A DNA stretch of 64,000 bases. It comes from Flaviflagellibacter rhizophilus (GTDB taxonomy: Bacteria > Pseudomonadota > Alphaproteobacteria > Rhizobiales > Methylopilaceae). A model generated the notes under the pieces. That model did not search any database, was not told the origin of the DNA, and worked only from the letters and a program-made list of their open reading frames with translations. The position numbers and the translations under genes are program-made. Below are positions 1 to 8,873 of the stretch, piece after piece (the stretch's first letter is position 1; each line of letters opens with the position of its first letter). The stretch spans positions 372,001 to 436,000 of the forward strand of contig NZ_JAXAFJ010000002.1 of assembly GCF_033898525.1 (NCBI RefSeq), in the 5' to 3' direction.

Positions 1-518
1 AGCATGCCGGACGACAACGCGCCCAGCACAAAGTACTTCAGGCCGGCTTCCGTCGAGCGAAGATTGTCACGGTGGAACGAGGCGATGACATAAAGCGCGA
101 GCGACTGGAGCTCGAAGCCCAGATAGAGCGCGATCAGATCGCCCGCCGAGACCATGATCATCATGCCCGTCGTGGACAGGATGATCAGGATCGCGAACTC
201 GAACCGGTTCAGCCCCTCGTTCTTGAGGAAGTGAAAGCTCATCACTAGCGCACCCAGTGCGCCGACGATGACCAGCACCTTCAGGAACTGCGCGTAGCGA
301 TCGAACACGAAGCTGCCATTGAACGCCGTGACCGTTTCGGACGGCGCGCTCAGCACAAGACCGCCGACCACGATCAGCAGGGCGATCGCCAACCCGTTGA
401 TCAATGGTGCCGAGCGGTCACCGCGAATGGCGCCGACGAGAACCAGGATCAGCGCGCCTGCTGCCATCAGCAGTTCCGGCAGCGCAGGTGCGAGGTCGGC
501 GGAGGAGAAGCCGTTCAT
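1..518 (-). CDS. nuoN: NADH-quinone oxidoreductase subunit N, partial (N-terminal 172 residues)
   Basis: Antiporter-like membrane subunit of respiratory complex I, last gene of the nuo operon. Only the first 172 residues lie in the window; the frame is open to base 1, so the C-terminal two thirds are outside. The ATG at 516-518 begins MNGFSSADLAPALPELL, a normal NuoN start, and is followed by hydrophobic helices (for example around residues 12-32 and 40-58) and by the conserved stretch ending in LYLGFELQSLALY, where the Glu belongs to the proton-channel core of this family. It starts 16 nt after the nuoM stop, so it is clearly in the same transcript. Identification rests on sequence pattern and on its position after nuoM. 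Confidence 0.95.
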   Translation of the reverse strand, partial: MNGFSSADLAPALPELLMAAGALILVLVGAIRGDRSAPLINGLAIALLIVVGGLVLSAPSETVTAFNGSFVFDRYAQFLKVLVIVGALGALVMSFHFLKNEGLNRFEFAILIILSTTGMMIMVSAGDLIALYLGFELQSLALYVIASFHRDNLRSTEAGLKYFVLGALSSGM

Positions 519-534
519 GGTGTCGGACCTGGAC

Positions 535-2067
535 CTAGTGTGCGGGTGCGGCCGCTGGCACGGGTGCTGCCGCTGTCGCGGGCGCCGTGGTCACGGTCTG
601 AATGGAAGTGTCAATCAGGTTCTGGACGCTGGCCGAGGTCATGTTGAACACCGGTTCCGGCCACACCCCGAACAGCAGCGTCAGGACGATGAGCGGCGCC
701 AGGATCAGGGCCTCGCGGCGGTTGAGGTCCGACAGAACCGCGATAGCCGGCTTGTCCACCACGCCCCAGATCACCTTGCGGAAGAGCCAAAGGCCATAGG
801 CCGATGACAGGATGACGCCGGTGGTCGCGAAGAAGGCGATCCAGGTGTCCGCCTGGTAGGCACCCAGAAGGCTGAGGAACTCGCCCACGAAACCGGACGT
901 ACCCGGAAGGCCGATATTGGCCATGGTGAACAGCAGGAACACGGCCGCGTAGGCCGGCATGCGGTTGACCACGCCGCCATACGCCGCGATCTCGCGGGTG
1001 TGGGTGCGGTCGTAGACCACGCCGACGCAGAGAAAGAGCGCGCCCGAGACGATGCCATGCGAGATCATCTGGAAGACGGCACCGTCGATGCCCTGCCGGT
1101 TCAGCGAGAAGATGCCCATGGTCACGAAGCCCATATGGGCGACCGACGAATAGGCGATCAGCTTCTTGATGTCCTCCTGCATCAGCGCCACCAGCGAGGC
1201 GTAGATGATGGCGATGACCGACAGCACCAGAACCATCGGAGCGAAGAACTCCGACGCATCCGGGAACATCGGCAGCGAGAAGCGGATGAAGCCGTAGCCG
1301 CCCATCTTCAGCAGCACGCCCGCCAGGATGACAGAGCCGGCCGTCGGCGCCTCCACATGCGCATCGGGCAGCCAGGTGTGGACCGGCCACATGGGCATCT
1401 TGACCGCGAAGCTGGCGAAGAAAGCCAGCCATAGCCAGGTCTGCATGCTTGCCGGGAACTCGAACGCCATCAGCGTCGGGATGTCGGTCGTGCCGGCCTG
1501 CACATACATCGCCATGATGGCGAGCAGCATCAGCACGGAGCCGAGCAGCGTGTAGAGGAAGAACTTGAAGCTCGCATAGACGCGGCGCGCCCCGCCCCAG
1601 ATGCCGATGATGAGGAACATCGGGATCAGGCCTGCCTCGAAGAACAGGTAGAACAGCACAAGATCCAGCGCGCAGAAGACGCCGATCATCAGCGTCTCGA
1701 GCACGAGGAACGCGATCATGTATTCCTGAACACGCTTCTCGACCGAGCGCCAGCTCGCCAGGATGCACAGCGGCATCAGGAACGTGGTCAGCAGGACAAG
1801 CGGCAGCGAGATGCCGTCTACGCCCAGATGATAGTTGATGGTGTCGCCCAGCCAGGGCGTCTTCTCGACGAACTGGAAATCAGACGAGGACGCGTCGAAG
1901 CCCGGCAGGAGGAACAGCGACACCACGAAGGTGACGACCGTCGTCCAAAGCGCGATGTGCCGGACATTGCGCAGCGTCGCGGGATCGTTCCCCCGCATGA
2001 ACAGCAGGAGCAGCGCACCAACCAGCGGCAGGAAGATGGTGACCGAGAGAATGGGCCAGTCGCTCAT
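535..2067 (-). CDS. nuoM: NADH-quinone oxidoreductase subunit M
   Basis: Antiporter-like proton-pumping subunit of complex I in the inner membrane; about 510 residues, the usual length, with around 14 predicted membrane helices. Family hallmarks visible are LFYLFFEAGLIPMFL (channel Glu), the conserved lysine in FAVKMPMWPVHTWLPDAHVEAPT, and IKKLIAYSSVAHMG. I chose the ATG at 2065-2067, 4 nt after the nuoL stop. A TTG 12 nt upstream in the same frame (2077-2079) would overlap nuoL and add four residues; it is less likely. The C-terminus is an Ala/Pro-rich tail of about 20 residues. It lies between nuoL and nuoN in the conserved order. Confidence 0.97.
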   Translation of the reverse strand: MSDWPILSVTIFLPLVGALLLLFMRGNDPATLRNVRHIALWTTVVTFVVSLFLLPGFDASSSDFQFVEKTPWLGDTINYHLGVDGISLPLVLLTTFLMPLCILASWRSVEKRVQEYMIAFLVLETLMIGVFCALDLVLFYLFFEAGLIPMFLIIGIWGGARRVYASFKFFLYTLLGSVLMLLAIMAMYVQAGTTDIPTLMAFEFPASMQTWLWLAFFASFAVKMPMWPVHTWLPDAHVEAPTAGSVILAGVLLKMGGYGFIRFSLPMFPDASEFFAPMVLVLSVIAIIYASLVALMQEDIKKLIAYSSVAHMGFVTMGIFSLNRQGIDGAVFQMISHGIVSGALFLCVGVVYDRTHTREIAAYGGVVNRMPAYAAVFLLFTMANIGLPGTSGFVGEFLSLLGAYQADTWIAFFATTGVILSSAYGLWLFRKVIWGVVDKPAIAVLSDLNRREALILAPLIVLTLLFGVWPEPVFNMTSASVQNLIDTSIQTVTTAPATAAAPVPAAAPAH

Positions 2068-2071
2068 TTTG

Positions 2072-4246
2072 TCAGCCAACCCCGCCGAACATGAACCAGG
2101 TGAACAGCCCGGCGACGCCGATCAGCATCGCGAAGGCATAATGATAGACATAGCCGCTCTGCAACTGGACCACGCCGCGCGTGACATCCATGACGCGGGC
2201 CGCGACGCCGTTTGGACCGAAGCCGTCGATGATGCGGCCATCGCCGGTCTTCCAGAGGAAGCGGCCGAGCCACTTGGCCGAGCGCACGAAGACCACCTCG
2301 TAGACCTCGTCGACGTACCACTTGTTGAGCAGGAAGCGGTAGAGCACGTCGTGACGCCGTGCGAGTTCGACCGGCACGCGCGGATTGACGATGTAGAAGT
2401 AGTACGAGGTCACGAAGCCAAGGGCCATCATCACGAAGGGCGAGAGCCTCACCCAGAGCGGCACGTGATGCATCGCCTCGATGATCTCCGGATGGTCACC
2501 GCCGGCCAGCGAACCCTTCCAGAACTCCGCGTAATGGTGGCCGATGAAGTCCCCGGAGAACACCACGCCGGCCAGCAATGCGCCGACGCCGAGGATGATC
2601 AGAGGGATCGTCATCACGCGCGGTGATTCATGGACATGCTTCATGACTTCGAGCGGAGCGCGCGGCGCGCCGTGGAAGGTCAGGAAGATCAGGCGCCAAG
2701 AATAGAAGCTCGTGAAGAGCGCGGCCACCACCGTGAGGACGAAGGCATACATCGCAATCGGCTGCTCGCTGGCGAACGCCGCCTCGATGATGGCGTCCTT
2801 CGAGTAGTAGCCTGCCGTGCCGATGACGCCCGGAATGCCGAAGCCGGTCAGCGCAAGCGTGCCGATGATCATCATCCAATAGGTCAGCGGGACCAGCCGG
2901 CGGATGCCGCCCATGCGTCGCATATCCTGCTCGTGGTGCATGGCGTGGATGACCGAGCCTGCCCCCAGGAACAGCAGCGCCTTGAAGAAGGCGTGCGTGA
3001 AGAGGTGGAACATGCCGGCGGAATAGGCGCCGACGCCGAGCGCGACGAACATGTAGCCGAGCTGCGAGCAGGTCGAATAGGCGATGACCCGCTTGATGTC
3101 GTTCTGCACGAGACCGACCGTGGCCGCGAAGAACGCCGTGGTCGCGCCGAAGAAGATCACGACGGCCAGCGCGGTGTGGGAGAGTTCGAACAGCGGCGAC
3201 ATGCGCGCCACCATGAACACGCCCGCCGTCACCATGGTTGCCGCGTGGATCAGCGCGGAAACCGGCGTCGGACCCTCCATCGCGTCCGGCAGCCAAGTGT
3301 GCAGGCCGAACTGCGCGGACTTGCCCATGGCGCCCATGAAGAGCAACAGGCAGATCACCGTCATGGCCGGCGCCTCGCCCCAGCCCAGGAAGCTGAAGGT
3401 GGCGGCAGCCTTGCCGGGAGCGTCCGCAAAGATGGTCTCGAACGAGACGGAGCCGAACACCGCGTAGATGGCGAAGATGCCGAGCGCGAAGCCGAAGTCG
3501 CCGACGCGGTTGACCACGAACGCCTTGATGGCGGCGGCCGAGGCGGAGGGCTTCGTGTACCAGAAGCCGATCAGGAGGTAGCTGGCGAGACCGACGCCTT
3601 CCCAACCGAAGAACATCTGGACGAGATTGTCCGACGTCACCAGCATCAGCATGGCGAAGGTGAAGAGCGACAGATACGTGAAGAAGCGCGGCCGCTGCGG
3701 ATCCTCGTGCATGTATCCGGTGGAATACAGGTGCACGAGAGCGGACACCGAGTTCACCACCACGAGCATGACAACGGTCATCGTGTCGATGCGGAGCGCC
3801 CAGTCGATCTCGAGCGCGCCCGAGGTCATCCAGCGCAGCACCTGCACGCGCTCGGCCTCGTGATGGCCCAGGCCGTACTGGAAGAACGCGACCCAGGACA
3901 GCAGCGCGGCGATCATCACGGCGCCCGTCGTGATCATTTCCGTGACGCGTGCGCCCGTGGCGACGGGCTGCACCGGGCCATGGCTATCGTGGTCGTCATG
4001 GTCGCCGTGGCCGTGCGCATCGTGATGCGCATGCGGATCGGCATGCGCGGCATGACCCATTGTCGGATCCTGCGGCTGCTCGACCTCGACCACATGGGCG
4101 TGGTGCCCGTGATGGTCATGATGCCCGTGCCCTGCCCCGCCCATCTGCGCGAGTTCGGCCGCACGGATGCGGTAGGCGCCCAGCAGCGTGATGGCGCCGC
4201 CGATGATGGCGCCGATCAAGGGAAGAAAGACGATCGCTTGAAACAT
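2072..4246 (-). CDS. nuoL: NADH-quinone oxidoreductase subunit L, with a histidine-rich loop
   Basis: Largest antiporter-like subunit of complex I, carrying the long lateral helix along the membrane arm; 724 residues, longer than the usual 610-660. Conserved segments: FFGWEGVGLASYLLIGFW, the lysine-bearing KSAQFGLHTWLPDAMEGPTPVSALIHAATMV, and NDIKRVIAYSTCSQLGYM. The start MFQAIVFLPLIGAI is the usual one. The oddity is a loop after the first membrane helix, residues about 40-90, which holds 18 histidines with Asp and Gly. The start is 10 nt after the nuoK stop. The extra length is mainly this loop; the rest aligns by eye with ordinary NuoL. Confidence 0.97.
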   Translation of the reverse strand: MFQAIVFLPLIGAIIGGAITLLGAYRIRAAELAQMGGAGHGHHDHHGHHAHVVEVEQPQDPTMGHAAHADPHAHHDAHGHGDHDDHDSHGPVQPVATGARVTEMITTGAVMIAALLSWVAFFQYGLGHHEAERVQVLRWMTSGALEIDWALRIDTMTVVMLVVVNSVSALVHLYSTGYMHEDPQRPRFFTYLSLFTFAMLMLVTSDNLVQMFFGWEGVGLASYLLIGFWYTKPSASAAAIKAFVVNRVGDFGFALGIFAIYAVFGSVSFETIFADAPGKAAATFSFLGWGEAPAMTVICLLLFMGAMGKSAQFGLHTWLPDAMEGPTPVSALIHAATMVTAGVFMVARMSPLFELSHTALAVVIFFGATTAFFAATVGLVQNDIKRVIAYSTCSQLGYMFVALGVGAYSAGMFHLFTHAFFKALLFLGAGSVIHAMHHEQDMRRMGGIRRLVPLTYWMMIIGTLALTGFGIPGVIGTAGYYSKDAIIEAAFASEQPIAMYAFVLTVVAALFTSFYSWRLIFLTFHGAPRAPLEVMKHVHESPRVMTIPLIILGVGALLAGVVFSGDFIGHHYAEFWKGSLAGGDHPEIIEAMHHVPLWVRLSPFVMMALGFVTSYYFYIVNPRVPVELARRHDVLYRFLLNKWYVDEVYEVVFVRSAKWLGRFLWKTGDGRIIDGFGPNGVAARVMDVTRGVVQLQSGYVYHYAFAMLIGVAGLFTWFMFGGVG

Positions 4247-4256
4247 GGCGCTGTCT

Positions 4257-4565
4257 TCAGCCCTTCATCATGTTGACGTCTTCGACCGCGATGGACCCGC
4301 GATTGCGGAAGAAGACAACGAGGATCGCGAGTCCGATGGCCGCTTCGGCAGCTGCCACCGTGAGGACGAGAAGTGCGAAGATCTGGCCGACCAGATCTCC
4401 GGAAAAGCTGGAGAACGCCACGAAATTGATGTTCACGGCGAGCAGGATGAGCTCGACCGACATCAGGATGACGATGATGTTCTTGCGGTTCATGAAGATG
4501 CCGAACACGCCGAGCGTGAACAGGATCGCTGCAACCGTGAGGTAATGTCCGAGGCCGACTTCCAT
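4257..4565 (-). CDS. nuoK: NADH-quinone oxidoreductase subunit K
   Basis: Small three-helix membrane subunit of complex I, 102 residues, exactly the family length. The start MEVGLGHYLTVAAILFTLGVFGIF and the conserved glutamates in LMSVELILLAVNINFV and AAAEAAIGLAILV, which line the proton path, are intact. It sits 20 nt downstream of nuoJ and 10 nt upstream of nuoL, as expected. Confidence 0.97.
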   Translation of the reverse strand: MEVGLGHYLTVAAILFTLGVFGIFMNRKNIIVILMSVELILLAVNINFVAFSSFSGDLVGQIFALLVLTVAAAEAAIGLAILVVFFRNRGSIAVEDVNMMKG

Positions 4566-4585
4566 GTCTGTTCTCCCGTACCGCC

Positions 4586-5194
4586 TCAGAGGCCCTGGCC
4601 GGACTTGACCTTGCGCACTTCGACGCCGGTCGCCTTGGTGCGCGCGATCTGCGCCGCAATGTTCTGCCGCTTCACAGTGGGCTTATGGCGGAGCGTCAGC
4701 ACGATGGCGCCGATCATGGCCACGAGCAGGATCATGCCCGAGATCTGGAAGAAGTAGATGTAGTCCGTGTAGAGCACGCGACCGAGCGCCTCGGCATTGG
4801 TGACGTCCGTCGGGGTCGGCGACTGTGCCAGTTGCGGGGCGACGCCGGAGCTCGCCCATCCGCCGACGACCAGCACCAGCTCCGCCAGGACGATGAAGCC
4901 GACCAGCGCACCCACCGGCAGATATTGCAGGAAGCCTTCGCGGAGCTGGGCGAAGTCCACGTCCAGCATCATCACGACGAACAGGAAGAGCACTGCGACC
5001 GCCCCGACATAGACGACCACCAGGATCATCGCCAGGAACTCTGCCCCAAGCAGCAGGAACAGGCCCGCCGCGCTGCAGAACGCGAGGATCAGGAACAAAA
5101 CGGAATGCACGGGGTTCCGCGACGAGATGACCATGAAGGCCGACGCCACCGTCACTCCGGCAAACAGATAAAAGAAGGCCGAGGCCAAGCTCAT
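4586..5194 (-). CDS. nuoJ: NADH-quinone oxidoreductase subunit J
   Basis: Membrane subunit of complex I, 202 residues, with five predicted helices. The N-terminal half carries the conserved pattern NPVHSVLFLILAFCSAAGLFLLLGAEFLAMILVVVYVGAVAVLF (read in parts), including the pi-bulge helix region rich in Gly and Val that takes part in coupling. The C-terminal 35 residues are soluble and basic. It follows nuoI by about 63 nt, the longest gap in the membrane half of the operon, and overlaps nothing. Confidence 0.96.
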   Translation of the reverse strand: MSLASAFFYLFAGVTVASAFMVISSRNPVHSVLFLILAFCSAAGLFLLLGAEFLAMILVVVYVGAVAVLFLFVVMMLDVDFAQLREGFLQYLPVGALVGFIVLAELVLVVGGWASSGVAPQLAQSPTPTDVTNAEALGRVLYTDYIYFFQISGMILLVAMIGAIVLTLRHKPTVKRQNIAAQIARTKATGVEVRKVKSGQGL

Positions 5195-5257
5195 CCGATC
5201 CCCCCGTCCCTGTTCGGGACGTCTCTTAAATTGCGCTGCGTGCCGCCGTCCAGAGGA

Positions 5258-5746
5258 TCAGCGGTACGGTGCGTCCAGCTTCAGGCGGCGTTCGATGTCG
5301 CGTTCCCAACGGTCGCCGTTCGCGAGCAGCCGCTCCTTGTCGTAGAGCAGTTCCTCACGAGTCTCCGTCGCGAATTCAAAGTTCGGCCCCTCGACGATGG
5401 CATCCACCGGGCAGGCCTCCTGGCAGAAGCCGCAATAGATGCATTTCACCATGTCGATGTCGTAGCGCGTGGTGCGGCGGGTGCCGTCATTGCGCCGCGG
5501 ACCGGCCTCGATGGTGATGGCCAGCGCGGGGCAAACGGCTTCGCACAGCTTGCAGGCGATGCAGCGCTCTTCCCCGTTGGGATAGCGGCGCAGGACATGC
5601 TCGCCACGGAAGCGCGGCGAAATCGCGCCCTTCTCGAAGGGATAGTTGATCGTCGACTTCGGCTTGAAGAAGTACTTCATCGCCAGGAGAAAGGCCGACA
5701 CGAACTCCGTCAGGAAGATCGAGCGGGCGGCTTGATCGAGTTTCAT
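5258..5746 (-). CDS. nuoI: NADH-quinone oxidoreductase subunit I (2x[4Fe-4S] ferredoxin)
   Basis: Peripheral subunit of complex I that carries clusters N6a and N6b and passes electrons to NuoB. 162 residues, the usual alphaproteobacterial length. Two ferredoxin motifs are visible: CIACKLCEAVCP and CIYCGFCQEACP. The ATG at 5744-5746 begins MKLDQAARSIFLTEFVSAFL, the standard start; the frame is open further upstream, but that part is antisense-like read-through of nuoH and is not coding. The start lies 2 nt after the nuoH stop, which indicates translational coupling. Confidence 0.97.
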   Translation of the reverse strand: MKLDQAARSIFLTEFVSAFLLAMKYFFKPKSTINYPFEKGAISPRFRGEHVLRRYPNGEERCIACKLCEAVCPALAITIEAGPRRNDGTRRTTRYDIDMVKCIYCGFCQEACPVDAIVEGPNFEFATETREELLYDKERLLANGDRWERDIERRLKLDAPYR

Positions 5747-5748
5747 CG

Positions 5749-6774
5749 TCAGGCTCCCCAGCCGGTGAAGTGCAGGACGGATGCAACCAGCACCACCATG
5801 AAGAGCGAGATCGGCAGGAACACTTTCCAGCCCAGCCGCATCAGCTGGTCGTAGCGGTAGCGCGGCACGAACGCCTTCACCATGGCGATCATGAAGAAGA
5901 CGAGGCTGGCCTTCAGGATGAACCAGATGATCCCCGGCACCCAGGTGAAGGGCGCGAACGGGATCGGCGAAAGCCAGCCGCCCATGAACAGGATGGCCGC
6001 GAGCGAGCACATCACCATGATCGACACATATTCGCCGAGCATGAACAGCAGGTACGGGGTCGAGGAATATTCGACCGCGAAGCCGGCGACCAGTTCCGAT
6101 TCCGCTTCCGGCAGGTCGAAGGGTGGCCGGTTCGTCTCGGCCATGGCCGAGATGAAGAAGATGACGAACATCGGGAACAGCGGCAGCCAGTACCAGCCGA
6201 AGATGCCGAACGACGTATCCTGCGCGCGGACGATGTCGCTGAGGTTCAGCGAACCCACGATCAGCAGCACCGAGATGATGACGAAGCCGAGCGAGACCTC
6301 GTAGGACACCATCTGCGCCGCAGAGCGAAGCGCACCCAGGAACGGGTATTTCGAGTTCGAGGCCCAGCCGCCCATGATGATGCCGTAGACACCGAGCGAG
6401 GAGATCGCGAACAGATAGAGGATGCCGACATTGATGTCGGCCATCACCCAGCCATCGGCGAACGGGATCACCGCCCAGCCGGCAAGCGCAAGCGTCGCGG
6501 TGACAAGTGGCGCGAGAAGGAACACGCCCTTGTTGGCGCCCGACGGGATCACCGGCTCCTTCACCACGAACTTCAAGAGGTCGGCGAAGGACTGGAAGAG
6601 CCCGAACGGCCCGACCACGTTGGGCCCGCGTCGCAGCTGAACCGCCGCCCAGATCTTGCGATCGGCCAGCAGGTAATAGGCGATCGCCACGAGCAGGACG
6701 ACGATGATCAGCAGGCTCTGTGCGAGCATGATGACCAGCGGCCAAATCCAGCTATTCCAAGCGTCCTGGAACAT
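5749..6774 (-). CDS. nuoH: NADH-quinone oxidoreductase subunit H
   Basis: Membrane subunit of complex I that forms the quinone-entry channel with NuoB and NuoD; 341 residues, eight predicted helices. Typical motifs: RRGPNVVGPFGLFQSFADLLKF, GGWASNSKYPFLGALRSAAQMVSYE, and AETNRPPFDLPEAESELVAGF, whose acidic residues face the quinone site. The start is MFQDAWNSWIWPLV. It begins 7 nt after the nuoG stop. Confidence 0.97.
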   Translation of the reverse strand: MFQDAWNSWIWPLVIMLAQSLLIIVVLLVAIAYYLLADRKIWAAVQLRRGPNVVGPFGLFQSFADLLKFVVKEPVIPSGANKGVFLLAPLVTATLALAGWAVIPFADGWVMADINVGILYLFAISSLGVYGIIMGGWASNSKYPFLGALRSAAQMVSYEVSLGFVIISVLLIVGSLNLSDIVRAQDTSFGIFGWYWLPLFPMFVIFFISAMAETNRPPFDLPEAESELVAGFAVEYSSTPYLLFMLGEYVSIMVMCSLAAILFMGGWLSPIPFAPFTWVPGIIWFILKASLVFFMIAMVKAFVPRYRYDQLMRLGWKVFLPISLFMVVLVASVLHFTGWGA

Positions 6775-6781
6775 CAGGGCC

Positions 6782-8863
6782 TCACTCAGCGGCTTGAAGT
6801 GCGGCGCGCCCGGACACGGCGGCGCACTCGGCCATCAGCGCGGATGCCCGCGCGATGGGATTTGAGAAATAGAAGCTGTCGGACGCGGTGCGGAAGCCAG
6901 CTCCGGCCGGGACGGTCACATCGCGAGCGCTCAGCGAACGGAGCCCGTCAATGTCAGACGGCGCGATGGCGTCGATGGCCGCGAAATGCGGGTGCGCCGC
7001 ATAGAGCGCGCGACGTAGTTCCGACAGGCTGTCATACGGCAGGCGCGCACCGAGCACGTCGGACAGTGCACGAAGCACAGCCCAGTCCTCGCGGGCTTCA
7101 CCCGGCGGGAACACGGCGCGGGCGCCGATCTGGACGCGACCCTCGGTATTGACCCAGGTCGCATTCTTCTCTGTATAGGCCGCGCCCGGCAGGATGACAT
7201 CGGCGCGGTTGGCGCCGCGATCACCATGCGTGCCCTGATAGACGACGAAGGCACCGGCTGGCACCTCGACCTCGTCGGCGCCGAGCAAGAACAGCACGTC
7301 CAGTGCACCGGGAGCGATCATGCCCGCGACATCGAGCCCGCCGCTCTGGGGAACAAAGCCAAGGTCCAGCGCGCCGACCCGTGCAGCGGCCTTGTGCAGG
7401 ACCGCAAGTCCATTCCAGTCACCGGAAAGCGCGTTCGCGCCGGACGCGATGCGCGCGGCGAGCGCGAGAACGGCAGCGCCCTCCCCGCCGGCCAGCGCAT
7501 CCTGCCCGACGATCACCACGGGACGCTTGGCCTTCTTCAGCACATCGGCAAAGCTGCCCGAGCCGTCGGCCAGCGACTTCAGCGTATCGACGCCGGCGCC
7601 GAGGTAATCATAGCTGTAGGTCAGGTCGGCATTGGCGCCGATGACCGCCACCCGCGCGCCATTCAGGCGCCAGGCCTTGCGGATGCGCGCGTTCAGCACC
7701 GGTGCATCATGGCGCGGATTGGAGCCGATGATGAGGATCAGGTCCGCCTCATCGAGCCCGGCAATCGTCGGATTGAAGATGTAGCTGCTGCGGCCGAGCG
7801 ACGGGTCGAGCGCTGCGCCATCCTGCCGGCAGTCCATGTTCGAAACACCGAGGCGGCCCATCAGGTCCTTGAGCGCGAACACCTCTTCCACGGAGACGAG
7901 ATCGCCGGCAATCGCGCCGATGCGGCCCGGCTGAGCGGCCGAAACGCGCTTCGCGATGACGCCGAAGGCCTCGGCCCAGCTTGCCGGACGCAGGCGTCCG
8001 TTCTCGCGCACATAGGGGCGGTCGAGACGCTGTGACTTCAGTCCGTCCCACACGAAGCGGGTCTTGTCGGAGATCCACTCCTCGTTCACGTCGTCGTTCT
8101 CGCGCGGCAGGATGCGCAGCACTTCGCGGCCACGCGCGTCGACGCGGATGTTCGAACCGAGAGCGTCCATGACATCGATCGACTCGGTCTTCGACAGCTC
8201 CCAGGGACGCGCCGTGAAGGCGTATGGCTTCGAGGTCAGCGCGCCGACCGGGCAAAGGTCGATGACATTGCCCTGGAGCTCCGACGTCATCGCGCTTTCG
8301 AGATAGGTCGTGATCTCCATGTCCTCGCCGCGCCCGATGGCGCCGAGGTCCGGCACGCCGGCCACTTCGGTGGAGAAGCGGACGCAGCGCGTGCACTGGA
8401 TGCAGCGCGTCATCGTCGTCTTCACGAGCGGGCCGATATACTTGTCTTCCACCGCGCGCTTATTCTCGGCGAAACGCGACGAGTCCGAGCCATACGCCAT
8501 GGCCTGGTCCTGCAGGTCGCACTCGCCGCCCTGGTCGCAGATCGGGCAATCCAGCGGGTGGTTGATCAGCAGGAATTCCATCACGCCCTCGCGCGCCTTC
8601 TTTACGAAAGGCGTGCGGGTGTTCACGACCGGCGGCTCACCATTCGGGCCGGGGCGCAGGTCCTTCACCGCCATGGCGCAGGAGGCGACCGGCTTCGGAG
8701 AGCCCTTCACCTCGACAAGGCACATGCGGCAATTGCCGGCGACCGACAGGCGCTCGTGGAAGCAGAAACGCGGAATTTCCGCGCCGGTCTGTTCCGCAGC
8801 CTGAAGCAGCGTGAACTCCGGCGGGACGTCCAGTTCGATGCCGTCGACGATGATCTTGGCCAT
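6782..8863 (-). CDS. nuoG: NADH-quinone oxidoreductase subunit G
   Basis: Iron-sulfur subunit of the NADH-oxidising arm of complex I; 693 residues, normal for alphaproteobacteria. N-terminal 2Fe-2S domain with cysteines in PRFCFHERLSVAGNCRMC; the His/Cys ligand set in NHPLDCPICDQGGECDLQD; a 4Fe-4S motif in TRCIQCTRCVRF; then a molybdopterin-oxidoreductase-like domain without molybdenum function. I took the ATG at 8861-8863 (MAKIIVDGIELDV); the frame stays open 15 codons upstream into the end of nuoF, but those residues (rich in Arg) do not look like NuoG. The gap to the nuoF stop is 10 nt. Confidence 0.97.
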   Translation of the reverse strand: MAKIIVDGIELDVPPEFTLLQAAEQTGAEIPRFCFHERLSVAGNCRMCLVEVKGSPKPVASCAMAVKDLRPGPNGEPPVVNTRTPFVKKAREGVMEFLLINHPLDCPICDQGGECDLQDQAMAYGSDSSRFAENKRAVEDKYIGPLVKTTMTRCIQCTRCVRFSTEVAGVPDLGAIGRGEDMEITTYLESAMTSELQGNVIDLCPVGALTSKPYAFTARPWELSKTESIDVMDALGSNIRVDARGREVLRILPRENDDVNEEWISDKTRFVWDGLKSQRLDRPYVRENGRLRPASWAEAFGVIAKRVSAAQPGRIGAIAGDLVSVEEVFALKDLMGRLGVSNMDCRQDGAALDPSLGRSSYIFNPTIAGLDEADLILIIGSNPRHDAPVLNARIRKAWRLNGARVAVIGANADLTYSYDYLGAGVDTLKSLADGSGSFADVLKKAKRPVVIVGQDALAGGEGAAVLALAARIASGANALSGDWNGLAVLHKAAARVGALDLGFVPQSGGLDVAGMIAPGALDVLFLLGADEVEVPAGAFVVYQGTHGDRGANRADVILPGAAYTEKNATWVNTEGRVQIGARAVFPPGEAREDWAVLRALSDVLGARLPYDSLSELRRALYAAHPHFAAIDAIAPSDIDGLRSLSARDVTVPAGAGFRTASDSFYFSNPIARASALMAECAAVSGRAALQAAE

Positions 8864-8873
8864 CTCTCGTACC

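Noticed and set aside
2630..4276. Long plus-strand open frame (548 codons) opposite nuoL
   Set aside because: Composition is dominated by Arg, His, Glu and Asp with no fold-like pattern; it mirrors codons of nuoL, as expected for antisense frames in GC-rich DNA.
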